From CAWHNT01 sp963830775 (GTDB lineage Bacteria > Pseudomonadota > Alphaproteobacteria > Geminicoccales > Geminicoccaceae), in NCBI GenBank assembly GCA_963830775.1, contig CAWHNT010000011.1, positions 135,433-199,432 of the forward strand: 64,000 nt of DNA, written 5' to 3'. The notes beneath the pieces were generated by a model. It saw nothing but the letters and a program-made list of their open reading frames with translations, made no database searches and was not told the DNA's origin. This document shows positions 46,779 to 55,098 of this stretch, piece after piece (the stretch's first letter is position 1; every line of letters starts with the position of its first letter). The translations under genes and the position numbers were made by a program.

Positions 46779-47837
46779 TCAGTCGATCGCGACCGGCGAG
46801 CCGGCGGAGCCGGTGGCGCCCACGATCGGCATCGGGCTGTAGAAGTAGGTGAAGCGGTAAACGCCGTCCTTGACCAGGTCGTCGAAGTTGGCGTTCTCCT
46901 GGTGCACGATGCCGTTGCGGGTCAGCATGTGCTCGTGCACGCAGAAGGCGCAGCCCGGGTCGGGGTTCGGCACCGCCTCGCCGGCCCAGGTGTCGGAGCC
47001 GTAGACGCCGACCTTGATCTCGTCCGACATCCAGCGCGCCACCTCCATGCCGAAGCCGGGCTCGCCGGAGTTGAAGCGGTCATTGTCCTTCTTCCACAGC
47101 TTGCCCCAGCCGGTGTGGAAGAAGACCCCGTCGCCCTCCATGAACTTGAAGTCGGCCATGCCCTGCTTCTCGAGCGCGGCCTTCACGTCGGCCATCGTCA
47201 CCTCGTAGCCGCGATCGAGCATGTCCACGCCCTTGGCGGCGGCCACGTCGATCAGGATGCCGCGGGCGACGATCGGGTGCAGCTTCTCCACGCCGTTCTT
47301 CTTCAGGCCGAGCTCGTCGCCGATCTCCGCCTCGGTCCGGCCATTGTAGTAGTACATCTTGGCCTTGTCGGTCGGGTCGGCCGCCACGCCGATATGGCCC
47401 AGCCCGTCGAACTGGGTCCCGATCTGGCCGATCTCGGTCGCGATATACTCGTCGTGATAGATCGTCTGGCTGGCCGCGAACGGTCCGCCGGTCGGCGAGC
47501 CGGGGATCCGCAGCACCCATTTGCGCGGCCCGAAGGTCGGCATGTCGGCCTCGTAGTTGCGGCCCAGCTTGTAGGTCTTGCCCTTGTCGGCCTCGGCCAA
47601 GGCCCGCAGGACGACCTCGGGCTTCGTGTACCAGTTGGTGGAGCCGGCCTCGTCGTCGCCGCCCCAGAGCTTGTTCGGCCACCACTTCTCGCCGATGGGC
47701 GTGTCCATCTGGTCGCCGGTGACCCAGGGCTTGCCTTTGCAGTCCTTCCAGTTCTCGGGCGAGCATTCGGCCTTGGCGGCGGCGGCGAAGCCGATGCTGA
47801 GGCTGGTCGTCAGCAAAACGTGTGCAAGTAACTTCAC
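46779..47837 (-). CDS. secreted cyclase-family hydrolase, paralogue of the gene at 42963
   Basis: A clean signal peptide (MKLLAHVLLTTSLSIGFAAA ending AKA-ECS) precedes the cyclase domain. The metal site is GQIGTQFDGLGHIGV, with GDGVFFHTGWGKLW and the C-terminus PMPIVGATGSAGSPVAID, matching its paralogue motif by motif. The 352-residue protein should be periplasmic. It converges with aroQ. Two secreted enzymes of one family bracketing one regulator and one uptake protein suggest periplasmic ring opening of a substrate whose product is imported (inference). Confidence 0.87.
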   Translation of the reverse strand: MKLLAHVLLTTSLSIGFAAAAKAECSPENWKDCKGKPWVTGDQMDTPIGEKWWPNKLWGGDDEAGSTNWYTKPEVVLRALAEADKGKTYKLGRNYEADMPTFGPRKWVLRIPGSPTGGPFAASQTIYHDEYIATEIGQIGTQFDGLGHIGVAADPTDKAKMYYYNGRTEAEIGDELGLKKNGVEKLHPIVARGILIDVAAAKGVDMLDRGYEVTMADVKAALEKQGMADFKFMEGDGVFFHTGWGKLWKKDNDRFNSGEPGFGMEVARWMSDEIKVGVYGSDTWAGEAVPNPDPGCAFCVHEHMLTRNGIVHQENANFDDLVKDGVYRFTYFYSPMPIVGATGSAGSPVAID

Positions 47838-47913
47838 GCCTTCGATCCTCCCTATCGGCCGGCCATCTTCTCATGCTGGCCGGCTACGGAGAGCCTAGGC
47901 CAATGCCGGGCAC

Positions 47914-48906
47914 TTGAGGAGAGCCGGCTTCGGAGCCGCAGGGTACCCATTCCCGTTTAGCTGCGGCCACCGTATCTGCGTTGCACGTCACTGGCCTTGG
48001 GGGACCCTCGCGATCGCGCGCCCGCTCACCTTCACGAGCTACGCCAGCCCTTGGGAGGCGGCCCCGAGGCCGGCACCGCCGGGGACCACCCTGCTCGCGG
48101 TCGGGGACGTGCACGGCCATCTGGCCCATTTCGACGCCCTGCTGGCCACGCTGCGCCCGGTGGCGGACGCGGCGCGCGAGCGCGGCGATGAGCTGCACCT
48201 GGTCCTGATCGGCGACTATATCGACCGCGGTCCGGCCAGCCTCGCCGTGCTCGACCGGGTGGCCCTGCTGGAGGAGGCGTGGGGGCCGGGCCTGCACGCG
48301 CTCATGGGCAACCATGACGAGCTGCTGCTGCGCCTGCTCACCCGGCCGCGCGACGTTCTCCTGCGGGACTGGCGGCGGAAGGGTGGCGACACCGTCCTGC
48401 GCGAGCTCGGCGTGGCCAAAGGGGAGCTCTGGCTGCGCTCGGCGCGCTCGGCCGCCGCCCTCCTGCGCGAGCGCCTGGGGCCGGAGCGCCTGCACCTCCT
48501 GCGCCGCCTGGCCCCGGCCTGGCGCTGCGGTGACTGGGTCTTCGTCCATGCCGGGATCGACCCGCGACGGCCACTGGAGGAGCAGCGGCCGGAAAGCTGG
48601 CTCACCTTGCGCGAGCCCTTCCTCACCGGCCGGGTCTGGCCGCACGACTTCGCCGTGGTCCACGGCCACACCGTGCGCGGGCCCGAGCTGCTGCCGCACC
48701 GGATCGCCATCGACAGCGGCGTCTACCGCACGGGCGTGCTCACGGCCGTGGAGATCACGGGCGACCTTTTGCGCTTCGTCTGCGTCACGCATCGCAAGGA
48801 CCTGGCGGCACTCCAGGCACTCCCGAGTGCGCCCCAAGAGCGACAGTTCACCCCTATCGCGCCCGAGCTGCAACCAGAGCTCCCGGATAAGGTTACCGAA
48901 CGGTAG
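47914..48906 (+). CDS. serine/threonine protein phosphatase-like metallophosphoesterase
   Basis: The PPP-type metal motifs are complete: LLAVGDVHGHLAHFDALL, VLIGDYIDRGPASLAVLD, LHALMGNHDELLLRLL, VFVHAGIDP and AVVHGHTVRGPE. These bind two metals and hydrolyse phosphate esters on proteins or nucleotides. The domain begins near 48085. The true start is unclear: no ATG lies in the first 45 codons and the TTG at 47914 is only the frame's opening. The conserved part suggests a start near 48010-48030. An early frameshift or rare start codon is possible. It is soluble, with no signal peptide. Confidence 0.8.
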   Translation: MRRAGFGAAGYPFPFSCGHRICVARHWPWGTLAIARPLTFTSYASPWEAAPRPAPPGTTLLAVGDVHGHLAHFDALLATLRPVADAARERGDELHLVLIGDYIDRGPASLAVLDRVALLEEAWGPGLHALMGNHDELLLRLLTRPRDVLLRDWRRKGGDTVLRELGVAKGELWLRSARSAAALLRERLGPERLHLLRRLAPAWRCGDWVFVHAGIDPRRPLEEQRPESWLTLREPFLTGRVWPHDFAVVHGHTVRGPELLPHRIAIDSGVYRTGVLTAVEITGDLLRFVCVTHRKDLAALQALPSAPQERQFTPIAPELQPELPDKVTER

Positions 48907-48936
48907 AGATCATCTTGGGCTGGATGAGGAGCACGC

Positions 48937-49467
48937 ATGTCTCGAGCAGCAGGTGGCGGTCGTGGCCGCGCAAGGCGTCCGGCATCGGCGGCGAGCCTGG
49001 CCAAGGACTCGACGCGGACCGCGGTACGCGCCATGCGCACCATGCGCGACCTGGACACGATGGGCCGTGCCGCCGCAACCACCATTGCGCTCCGCAGCCA
49101 GATGATCGCGGAGGCGTTCCGCAATCCGGCCAAGCTCGCCGATCCCGAACTCAGCCTGATGATGAGCGAGAAGGTGGAGGCCGCAGCGGCGGTCGCTGCC
49201 GCCGTGGTGCCGCAGCTCGCCCTGCCCGCCCTGCACGCGGCGCGCTGGCTCGGGGATCACGCGACCCTCCTGGCACGGCATGCCATGACGCCGCTCTGGT
49301 CGGGCGCCAGCTGGCGTCAGTACCAGCGCCTGGCCGAGGGCATGGCCTACATCAACGCAGCCTACGGCGCAGCGATGCTGGGCACCATGGTGGAGCTGGG
49401 CTCCGTGGCGCTGCGGCCCGTGCATCGTGCCGCCACGGCGAACGCACGGCGGTTGGGACAGCTCTGA
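48937..49467 (+). CDS. phasin-like / PHA granule-associated helical protein
   Basis: This 176-residue helical protein has a basic N-terminus (MSRAAGGGRGRARRPASAAS). The core TIALRSQMIAEAFRNPAKLA, followed by DPELSLMMSEKVEAAAAVAA, resembles PHA granule-associated phasins. A weakly hydrophobic Ala-rich middle could bind a granule surface or membrane. GATGAGGAGC precedes the ATG at 48937. The assignment rests on sequence style and the core motif, and is tentative. It stands alone between a phosphatase and the convergent aguB. Confidence 0.5.
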   Translation: MSRAAGGGRGRARRPASAASLAKDSTRTAVRAMRTMRDLDTMGRAAATTIALRSQMIAEAFRNPAKLADPELSLMMSEKVEAAAAVAAAVVPQLALPALHAARWLGDHATLLARHAMTPLWSGASWRQYQRLAEGMAYINAAYGAAMLGTMVELGSVALRPVHRAATANARRLGQL

Positions 49468-49485
49468 AGGGCAGCGGCCCGCCGC

Positions 49486-50364
49486 TCAGATCGAGGGCTC
49501 CTCGCCGTCCAGGCTGAGGATCGGCACGTAGAGGTCGGGCCGGCGGTCGCGGAACAGGCCCCAGGCGGCACGTGCGCCGGCGAGCTCGCCGAGATCGACC
49601 GTGGCCGTGAGCACGGCCTCGCCCTCGCGCGGCGCCTCCTGGATCAGGGCCCCGGTGGCGTCGGCGATGAAGGAGCTGCCGTAGAAGGTGAGCGTGCAGC
49701 TCTCGCCCTCCTCCGTGCCGACACGGTTCGAGGCCACGACCGGCACCATGTTGGCGGCGGCATGGCCCTGCATCACCCGCTGCCAGTGGCCGGAGCTGTC
49801 GAGGCTCGGATCGTGCGGCTCGGAGCCGATGGCGGTCGGGTAGAACAGCATCTCCGCACCCAGGAGGGTCATGATCCGGGCAGCCTCGGGGAACCACTGG
49901 TCCCAGCAGATCCCGACCCCGATCGTGGCCACCTTGGTGTGCCAGATGCGAAAGCCCGTATCCCCCTGGTTGAAGTAGAACTTCTCCTGGTAGCCGGGCC
50001 CGTCCGGGATGTGGCTCTTGCGGTAGGTGCCGAGCACGCGGCCGTCGGCGTCGATCATGGCCAGCGAGTTGAAGTAGGCGTTGTTGGCGCGCTCGAAGAA
50101 GCTCACCGGCAGGACCACATGGAGCTCGGCCGCGAGCCGGCTCATCCGGGCCAGAAGGGGATGGCCCTCGAACGGGTGGGCGAGGCCGAAATAGCGCCGG
50201 TTCTGGTCCTTGCAGAAGTACGGCGTCTCGAACAGCTCCTGCAGGAGCACGATCCGCGCACCCCGTCCGGCAGCCTCGCGCACGAGCCTCTCGGCCCCGG
50301 CGACGTTGTGGTCACGGTCCCAGCCGCAGGCCATCTGCGTTGCCGCGACGGTCACCTGACGCAT
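49486..50364 (-). CDS. aguB: N-carbamoylputrescine amidase
   Basis: A nitrilase-superfamily amidohydrolase that releases putrescine, CO2 and ammonia from N-carbamoylputrescine. The triad is visible: Glu in LLQELFETPYFC, Lys in YRKSHIPDGPGYQEKFYF and Cys in IGVGICWDQWFPEAAR. FNQGDTGFRIWHT and VMQGHAAANMVPVVASNRVG are AguB marks. Its 292 residues are normal. ATG at 50364 follows CGGGAGGAAAC. The partner agmatine deiminase gene is not seen nearby. It probably shares a transcript with the MBL gene upstream. Confidence 0.93.
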   Translation of the reverse strand: MRQVTVAATQMACGWDRDHNVAGAERLVREAAGRGARIVLLQELFETPYFCKDQNRRYFGLAHPFEGHPLLARMSRLAAELHVVLPVSFFERANNAYFNSLAMIDADGRVLGTYRKSHIPDGPGYQEKFYFNQGDTGFRIWHTKVATIGVGICWDQWFPEAARIMTLLGAEMLFYPTAIGSEPHDPSLDSSGHWQRVMQGHAAANMVPVVASNRVGTEEGESCTLTFYGSSFIADATGALIQEAPREGEAVLTATVDLGELAGARAAWGLFRDRRPDLYVPILSLDGEEPSI

Positions 50365-50459
50365 TGGGTGTTTCCTCCCGAGATGCGGAATCGGCCCTAT
50401 ATCGCGGCAGCGGCGAGTCAGGGCAAGGCTGGGGGGCTCAGGCTCTGCCCATCCCGGTC

Positions 50460-51300
50460 TCAGCCGTGCGGCTGCTGCAGGTGCCTGAGCTCGGCAGCGT
50501 CGTGCGAGCAGAAGACCCGGACCTCGCTTGCGTGGGCATGGGCGAGCTCGCGCACGCGCGCCTGATTTCGCCGCCGGGCCACGTGGTCCATGCCCATCAT
50601 CTGCTGGTAGGCGCGCAGGCCGGGCGGGCAGTGGCGGCCGTCCGGCAGCAGCTCGTCCTCGTGGAAGTAGGCGTCGCCCGCGTTCAGGAGCCAGCCCGCG
50701 CCCGTGCTCACGGCGATGCCGCGCATGGCCTGCCGTGTGGCCGGGGAGCGGGACGAGCAGGATCTCGGGCGGCAGCCCGTCCAGCTGGCGGACGCACTCG
50801 AAGCCGAACCAGGGCTCGCCCCGCGGCTCGTACTCCCGCCACTGCGCCACCTCGTCCCACTGTGCCGGGCTGTAGCGCTGGCGGGCGATGAACCCCCGCC
50901 TGCCGTGACGCGCCAGCTCGAGCTCGGCCTTGAGCACGTGGACCGCGGCACCCGGGAAGTCCTCGATCCCGCCGGCATGGTCGAAGTCGAGATGCGTGAG
51001 CACGATATGCCGCACGTCGCCGGCGGCGAAACCCAGCCGCTCCACCTGCCGAAGGGCCGTCTCCTCCTCGCGGAGCTGGATCCGGTTCATGGCCCGGAAC
51101 AGCCGGCTCAGCCGGCCGTCGGGCTGGCGGACGTCGCGCAGGCCGAAACCGGTGTCCACCAGCACGAGCCCGTGCCGGTCGGTCTCCAGCAGGAGGCAGT
51201 GGCAGACCAGGCGACGGAGGCCCGGCTCGGCGCGGGGCCCGTACATCAGGCGCCCGCCCAGCGGGCACATCGTTCCGCAGTTCAGGTGATGGACGCGCAA
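50460..51300 (-). CDS. MBL-fold metallohydrolase, lactonase-like (frameshifted)
   Basis: The metallo-beta-lactamase signature reads VLTHLDFDHAGGIEDF, preceded by LVLVDTGFGLRDV. Later ligands are in VPLPGHTAGHA and NAGDAYFHEDEL, then VFCSHDAAEL. The layout resembles N-acyl-homoserine lactonases and similar hydrolases. The frame changes near 50727 just after GHTAGHA, where one base appears to be missing, and resumes RGIAVSTGAGWLLNAGDAY. A TTG start at 51300 is preceded by GGAGGAGC. aguB follows after 95 bases. Confidence 0.78.
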
Positions 51301-51387
51301 CGGGGCTCCTCCAGAACGGCGCTGGGATCGCAGTCCCAGCGGGCCCGTTCTAACCGGTGCGTTGCGCGGTGGTTCCGTTCGGGCCGG

Positions 51388-51639
51388 TCAGGCTTGCGGT
51401 GTCTCGACCTGCTCGCGCAGGCGGGAGAGGTCGTTCGCGATCGAGCACTGCACCCGGCGCAGCAGGTAGCCCGGATGCTCGGCGAGCCAGCGGCGGGCGA
51501 TGTCCTGGCCCGAGGCACCGAGGCATTCGAAGAAGCTCGGCGGGCCGCCGGTATCCTCGCGCACATAATCCGGCGTGACGGTCTCGCACACACCCGGTGC
51601 GCTGGCGAGGCACACGACAAGGGAGAGCAGAGCGAACAT
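51388..51639 (-). CDS. small secreted hypothetical protein (83 aa)
   Basis: MFALLSLVVCLASAPGVCET is a probable signal peptide. About 63 mature residues follow with two Cys (FFECLGAS, RRVQCSIA), likely a disulfide, and a helical RRWLAEHPGYLLRR segment. I do not recognise the family. It is 87 bases upstream of the MBL gene on the same strand. Confidence 0.5.
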   Translation of the reverse strand: MFALLSLVVCLASAPGVCETVTPDYVREDTGGPPSFFECLGASGQDIARRWLAEHPGYLLRRVQCSIANDLSRLREQVETPQA

Positions 51640-51816
51640 GGGGCAGGTCCCGTGGCTGTGGCCAAGGCATCCTAGCCGAAATAAGAATATTTACCTAGAA
51701 CGATTTGGCATGGCCCGCAGGTCCCGAATGGGCGGATGATCGAAGCTCGTCAAAAGCCCGCGTGAAGCCGGCAGCCGCCTCGGCTACATCAGGGGCAGAG
51801 ATCAGGGGCAGACGGC

Positions 51817-52893
51817 ATGACGACCGCGATGATCGCCAAGGATTACAGCCTGCTGGGCGAGACCGCGAAGCGGGCCGTGGAGAGCGGGCTTGCCGGTGCC
51901 AAGTGGTACGCCACGCAGATCCCGCGCAGGCGGATGAAGGAGCTGATGGCGCGGAGCGATGGGCCGGCCATCCGCGACACCGTGCTCTGGCTGGGCCTCA
52001 TCCTCGGCTTCGGTGCGCTGGGCGTCGCCACCTGGGGCAGCTGGTGGGCCGTGCCGGCGTTCGCCGTCTACGGCATGCTCTATGGCGGGTCCTCCAACTC
52101 GCGCTGGCACGAAGCCGGCCACGGCACGGCGTTCAGGACCGGCTGGATGGCCGACGCGCTCTACCAGCTGGCCTCGTTCATGGTGCTGCGCCGGCCCACC
52201 GTCTGGCGCTGGAGCCACAGCCGACACCATACCGACACGATCATCGTCGGCCGCGACCCCGAGATCGTGCAGCCGCGGCCGCCGAGCTTCCTCGAGATCG
52301 GACTGGCCCTCCTCAACCTGAAGGGCGGCCTCCTGGAGCTGGCCGGCGTCGTCCGCAATGCGCTTGGCCGGCTGGGTGCCGAGGAGGCGACCTTCATCCC
52401 CGCGATGGAGCGGCCCAAGGTCTACCGCGAGGCGCGCATCTGGCTCGGCATCTATGCCGCCGTGGTCCTGCTCGCGGTCGCCATGGGCAGCATCCTGCCG
52501 TTGATGCTGGTGGGCCTGCCGTCCTTCTACGGCGCCTGGTTCCACCTCTTCACCGGCCTGACCCAGCATGTGGGCTTGGCCGAGGACGTGCTCGACCACC
52601 GGCTGAACTCGCGCACGGTGCTGATGAACCCGGTGCTGCGGTTCCTCTACTGGAACATGAACTACCATGTGGAGCACCACATGTTCCCGATGGTGCCCTA
52701 CCACCGGCTGCCCGAGCTGCACGCGGAGATCAGGAAGGACCTGCCCTACGTCTATCCGAGCGTGTGGGCGGCCTACCGGGAGATCATCCCGACCCTGATC
52801 CGCCAGCGCCGGGACCCGGCCTACTTCATCCGCCACGAGCTGCCGGCCGAGATGGCGGAGCGCGAGCTGGCGCTGATGATGCGGGCAGCCTGA
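51817..52893 (+). CDS. membrane fatty acid desaturase-like di-iron oxygenase (MocD-like)
   Basis: Three His clusters of membrane desaturases and hydroxylases are present: RWHEAGHGTAF, WSHSRHHTDT and NYHVEHHMFPMVPYHRL. Hydrophobic segments at about residues 55-90 and 205-240 anchor it in the inner membrane. The protein has 358 residues. A Rieske ferredoxin gene follows after 10 bases, which is the arrangement of MocD and MocE in rhizopine catabolism. The pair therefore probably oxidises an alkyl or N-methyl substrate, with MocE-like ferredoxin as electron donor (inference). ATG at 51817 or the codon nearby follows GGGGCAGACGGC. Confidence 0.85.
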   Translation: MTTAMIAKDYSLLGETAKRAVESGLAGAKWYATQIPRRRMKELMARSDGPAIRDTVLWLGLILGFGALGVATWGSWWAVPAFAVYGMLYGGSSNSRWHEAGHGTAFRTGWMADALYQLASFMVLRRPTVWRWSHSRHHTDTIIVGRDPEIVQPRPPSFLEIGLALLNLKGGLLELAGVVRNALGRLGAEEATFIPAMERPKVYREARIWLGIYAAVVLLAVAMGSILPLMLVGLPSFYGAWFHLFTGLTQHVGLAEDVLDHRLNSRTVLMNPVLRFLYWNMNYHVEHHMFPMVPYHRLPELHAEIRKDLPYVYPSVWAAYREIIPTLIRQRRDPAYFIRHELPAEMAERELALMMRAA

Positions 52894-52903
52894 GGGGACG
52901 GCG

Positions 52904-53224
52904 ATGGGCGTCAGGGAATGGGTCGAGGCCTGTGCCGTGGGTGCCATTGACGAGGAGGACGTGATCCGCTTCGACCATGCCGGCCGCACCTTCGCCGTCT
53001 ACCGGCTGGAGGGCGACGCCTACTATGCGACCGACGGCCTCTGCACCCACGAGCAGGCGCATCTCGCGGACGGCCTGGTGATGGACGGCATCATCGAGTG
53101 CCCGAAGCACAATGGCCGCTTCGACATCCGCACCGGCAAGGCCAGGCGCGCCCCGGTCTGCGTCGACCTCAGGACCTACCCTGTCAGGGTCGAGGACGGG
53201 AAGGTGATGCTCGGTCTCGAGTGA
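52904..53224 (+). CDS. Rieske 2Fe-2S ferredoxin (MocE-like)
   Basis: The two Rieske motifs are CTHEQAHL and CPKHNGRFD, spaced 17 residues apart, giving Cys-His pairs for a 2Fe-2S cluster. The 106-residue protein matches ferredoxins of oxygenase systems. It has no signal peptide. It follows the desaturase by 10 bases with GGGGACGGCG before the ATG, so it is most likely that enzyme's electron carrier. A ferredoxin reductase is not visible. Confidence 0.9.
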   Translation: MGVREWVEACAVGAIDEEDVIRFDHAGRTFAVYRLEGDAYYATDGLCTHEQAHLADGLVMDGIIECPKHNGRFDIRTGKARRAPVCVDLRTYPVRVEDGKVMLGLE

Positions 53225-53243
53225 CGCAGTCAGACGCCTGCGC

Positions 53244-54329
53244 TCAAGGGACGATGGTGGTGAACAGGTAGACGGCGAAGATCACGAGATGGACGGTGCC
53301 CTGCAGCACCGTCGTGCGGCCGGTGCCGAGCGACAGCGTCGCGACGAGCAGCGACAGTGTCAGCAGCACCATCGCCTTCATGTCGAGCCCGAGCACCAGC
53401 GTCCAGCCGGTCGCGAGCGAGACCACGGCGACCGCCGGGACGGTGAGCCCGATCGAGGCCAGGGCCGAGCCGAGTGCCAGGTTGAGGCTGGTCTGCAGGC
53501 GGTCGGCACGGGCGGCCCGCAGTGCTGCCAGCCCTTCGGGCAGGAGCACGATCGCGGCGATCACCACGCCGATCACCGCCTTGGGGGCGCCGGCCGCGTC
53601 CACCCCGCGCTCGATCGTCGGTGCCAGCGCCTTGGCCAGCAGCACGACGGCTCCCAGGCACGCCAGGAGCAGGAGGGCGCTGACGGCCGCCACCCGCTGG
53701 CTCGGCAGGGCCGCATGCTCCTCCGCGTCGTGCGCGGCCTCGCCCTCGGGCAGGAAGTAGTCGCGGTGGCGCACGGTCTGCACCAGCACGAAGGCGCCGT
53801 AGAGCACGAGCGAGGCCACCGCGATGAGTGCGAGCTGGCTGCTCGAGTAGATCGGGCCGGCGATGCTGGTCGTGGTGTTGGGCAGCACCAGCGTCAGCAC
53901 GGCCATGGTGGCCAGCGTCGCGAGCGACGCATTGACCCCGTAGAGACCGAACGCCTGCTCGCCGTGGCGCGTGCTGCCCGCCAGCAGGCAGAGCCCGACG
54001 ATGCCGTTGAGGATGATCATCACGGCCGCGAACACGGTGTCGCGGGCGAGGGCAGCGGTGGCCGGGCCGCCGGCGAGCATGAGCGAGACGATGAGCGCCA
54101 CCTCGATCACGGTGACCGCGAGCGCCAGCACCAGCGTGCCGAAAGGTTCGCCCACCCGGTGGGCGACCACCTCGGCGTGGTGGACGGCCGCGAGCACGCA
54201 GGCGATCAGGCCGGCACCGAGTGCGACAGGAACGAGGTCGTGCGTGACGACCGACGCCGCGCCGAGCAGCAGCCAGCCGGCGAGGGGTGCCGCCACGGTC
54301 CACGGCGGCAGGTGATGAGCGGCGGCCAT
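53244..54329 (-). CDS. chaA: ChaA-like calcium/cation:proton antiporter
   Basis: The product has about 11 membrane helices in 361 residues and the sodium/calcium exchanger repeats. VGEPFGTLVLALAVTVIEVA holds the acidic alpha-1 motif and VIAAIVLLPEGLAALRAA with LNLALGSALASIGLTVPAV the alpha-2 motif. ChaA-type proteins expel calcium, sodium or potassium in exchange for protons. ATG at 54329 (MAAAHHLPP) is chosen, since the upstream frame extension is not membrane-like. An acidic His-containing loop (DAEEHAALP) lies between the halves. Confidence 0.88.
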   Translation of the reverse strand: MAAAHHLPPWTVAAPLAGWLLLGAASVVTHDLVPVALGAGLIACVLAAVHHAEVVAHRVGEPFGTLVLALAVTVIEVALIVSLMLAGGPATAALARDTVFAAVMIILNGIVGLCLLAGSTRHGEQAFGLYGVNASLATLATMAVLTLVLPNTTTSIAGPIYSSSQLALIAVASLVLYGAFVLVQTVRHRDYFLPEGEAAHDAEEHAALPSQRVAAVSALLLLACLGAVVLLAKALAPTIERGVDAAGAPKAVIGVVIAAIVLLPEGLAALRAARADRLQTSLNLALGSALASIGLTVPAVAVVSLATGWTLVLGLDMKAMVLLTLSLLVATLSLGTGRTTVLQGTVHLVIFAVYLFTTIVP

Positions 54330-54525
54330 GTCCGGGCAACCTGCCCCAAACCTCCCCGTGGCCGCAAGATCGCCGGACGGCACCCATGCAGGCTTCGGGC
54401 TCTGGCGTCTCCAGCCCGGCATGGGCGTGCCGCAGGCGGCCGCGAGCGCTGCGCCATGGCGGTCTTCCATGATCGGCATTGGGCCACAAATACAAGAAAA
54501 TACTGCTAAATTCCAGGACTTGCCA

Positions 54526-54541
54526 ACGGTTCGTCAACCGT
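54526..54541. promoter_or_regulatory. dyad upstream of the second chaperone-effector operon
   Basis: ACGGTT-CGTC-AACCGT is a perfect 6-bp dyad 49 bases before the chaperone ATG. It lies in the AT-rich part of a 261-base gap. It is a candidate operator for the effector operon. It differs from the dyad at 40467 upstream of the first module. Confidence 0.35.
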
Positions 54542-54590
54542 CGAGACAAGCAACAGCAATAGGCTCCGCGGTGCGGACGGGGGAGGCGTA

Positions 54591-55061
54591 ATGGGGTACG
54601 CCCAAACGGCGGCAGACTACTTGGCGCGCGCCGGACAGGAGATGAGCTTTCCCGGTCTTGCCCTGGGCCCGGACAATGCCATCGACCTGATCCTCAAGAG
54701 CGGCGTGCATCTCGGAATCAGGCTCGACCCCGACAGCGGTGCTCTGCACCTGTGGAGCCAACTCTTCGAGCAGCCGGACCTGCTTCCGCCCAAGCTGCTG
54801 AGCACGATGCTGGAGGCGAACTTCCTCTGGCAGGGAACGCGTGGTGCTGTTCTCACAGTGGGCGACGGCGCGGTCGCCCTGCTCCGCCGGCTCGACCTCG
54901 GCCGTATCGCCTACGACGATTTCCGGACCGCGCTCGAGAGCTTCCTCACCGTGGCGGAGCACTATGCGCGGGCCTGTGCCGTGGCGGCTGACGCGCCGGC
55001 CGCTGCCGCCGCTCCCTCGCGGGCGGCGTTCGAGCCGCCGTGGCTCATGATCCGCGGCTGA
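54591..55061 (+). CDS. CesT/Tir-type type III secretion chaperone (upstream of ART effector)
   Basis: The 156-residue protein has the chaperone core: LLPPKLLSTMLEANFLWQGT, GAVLTVGDGAVALLRRLDLG and FRTALESFLTVAEHYARAC. The LL..ML.ANFLWQGT helix and the final helix with AE are hallmarks of CesT-family chaperones. The N-terminal half has the expected strand (SGVHLGIRLDPDSGALHLWS). An Ala-rich tail follows. GGGGGAGGCG precedes the ATG at 54591. It is the first gene of a four-gene set with the ADP-ribosyltransferase gene next. Confidence 0.78.
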   Translation: MGYAQTAADYLARAGQEMSFPGLALGPDNAIDLILKSGVHLGIRLDPDSGALHLWSQLFEQPDLLPPKLLSTMLEANFLWQGTRGAVLTVGDGAVALLRRLDLGRIAYDDFRTALESFLTVAEHYARACAVAADAPAAAAAPSRAAFEPPWLMIRG

Positions 55062-55098
55062 GGGCACCGCCCGGTTCTGCGCGTAGGGGGGAGGAAAC

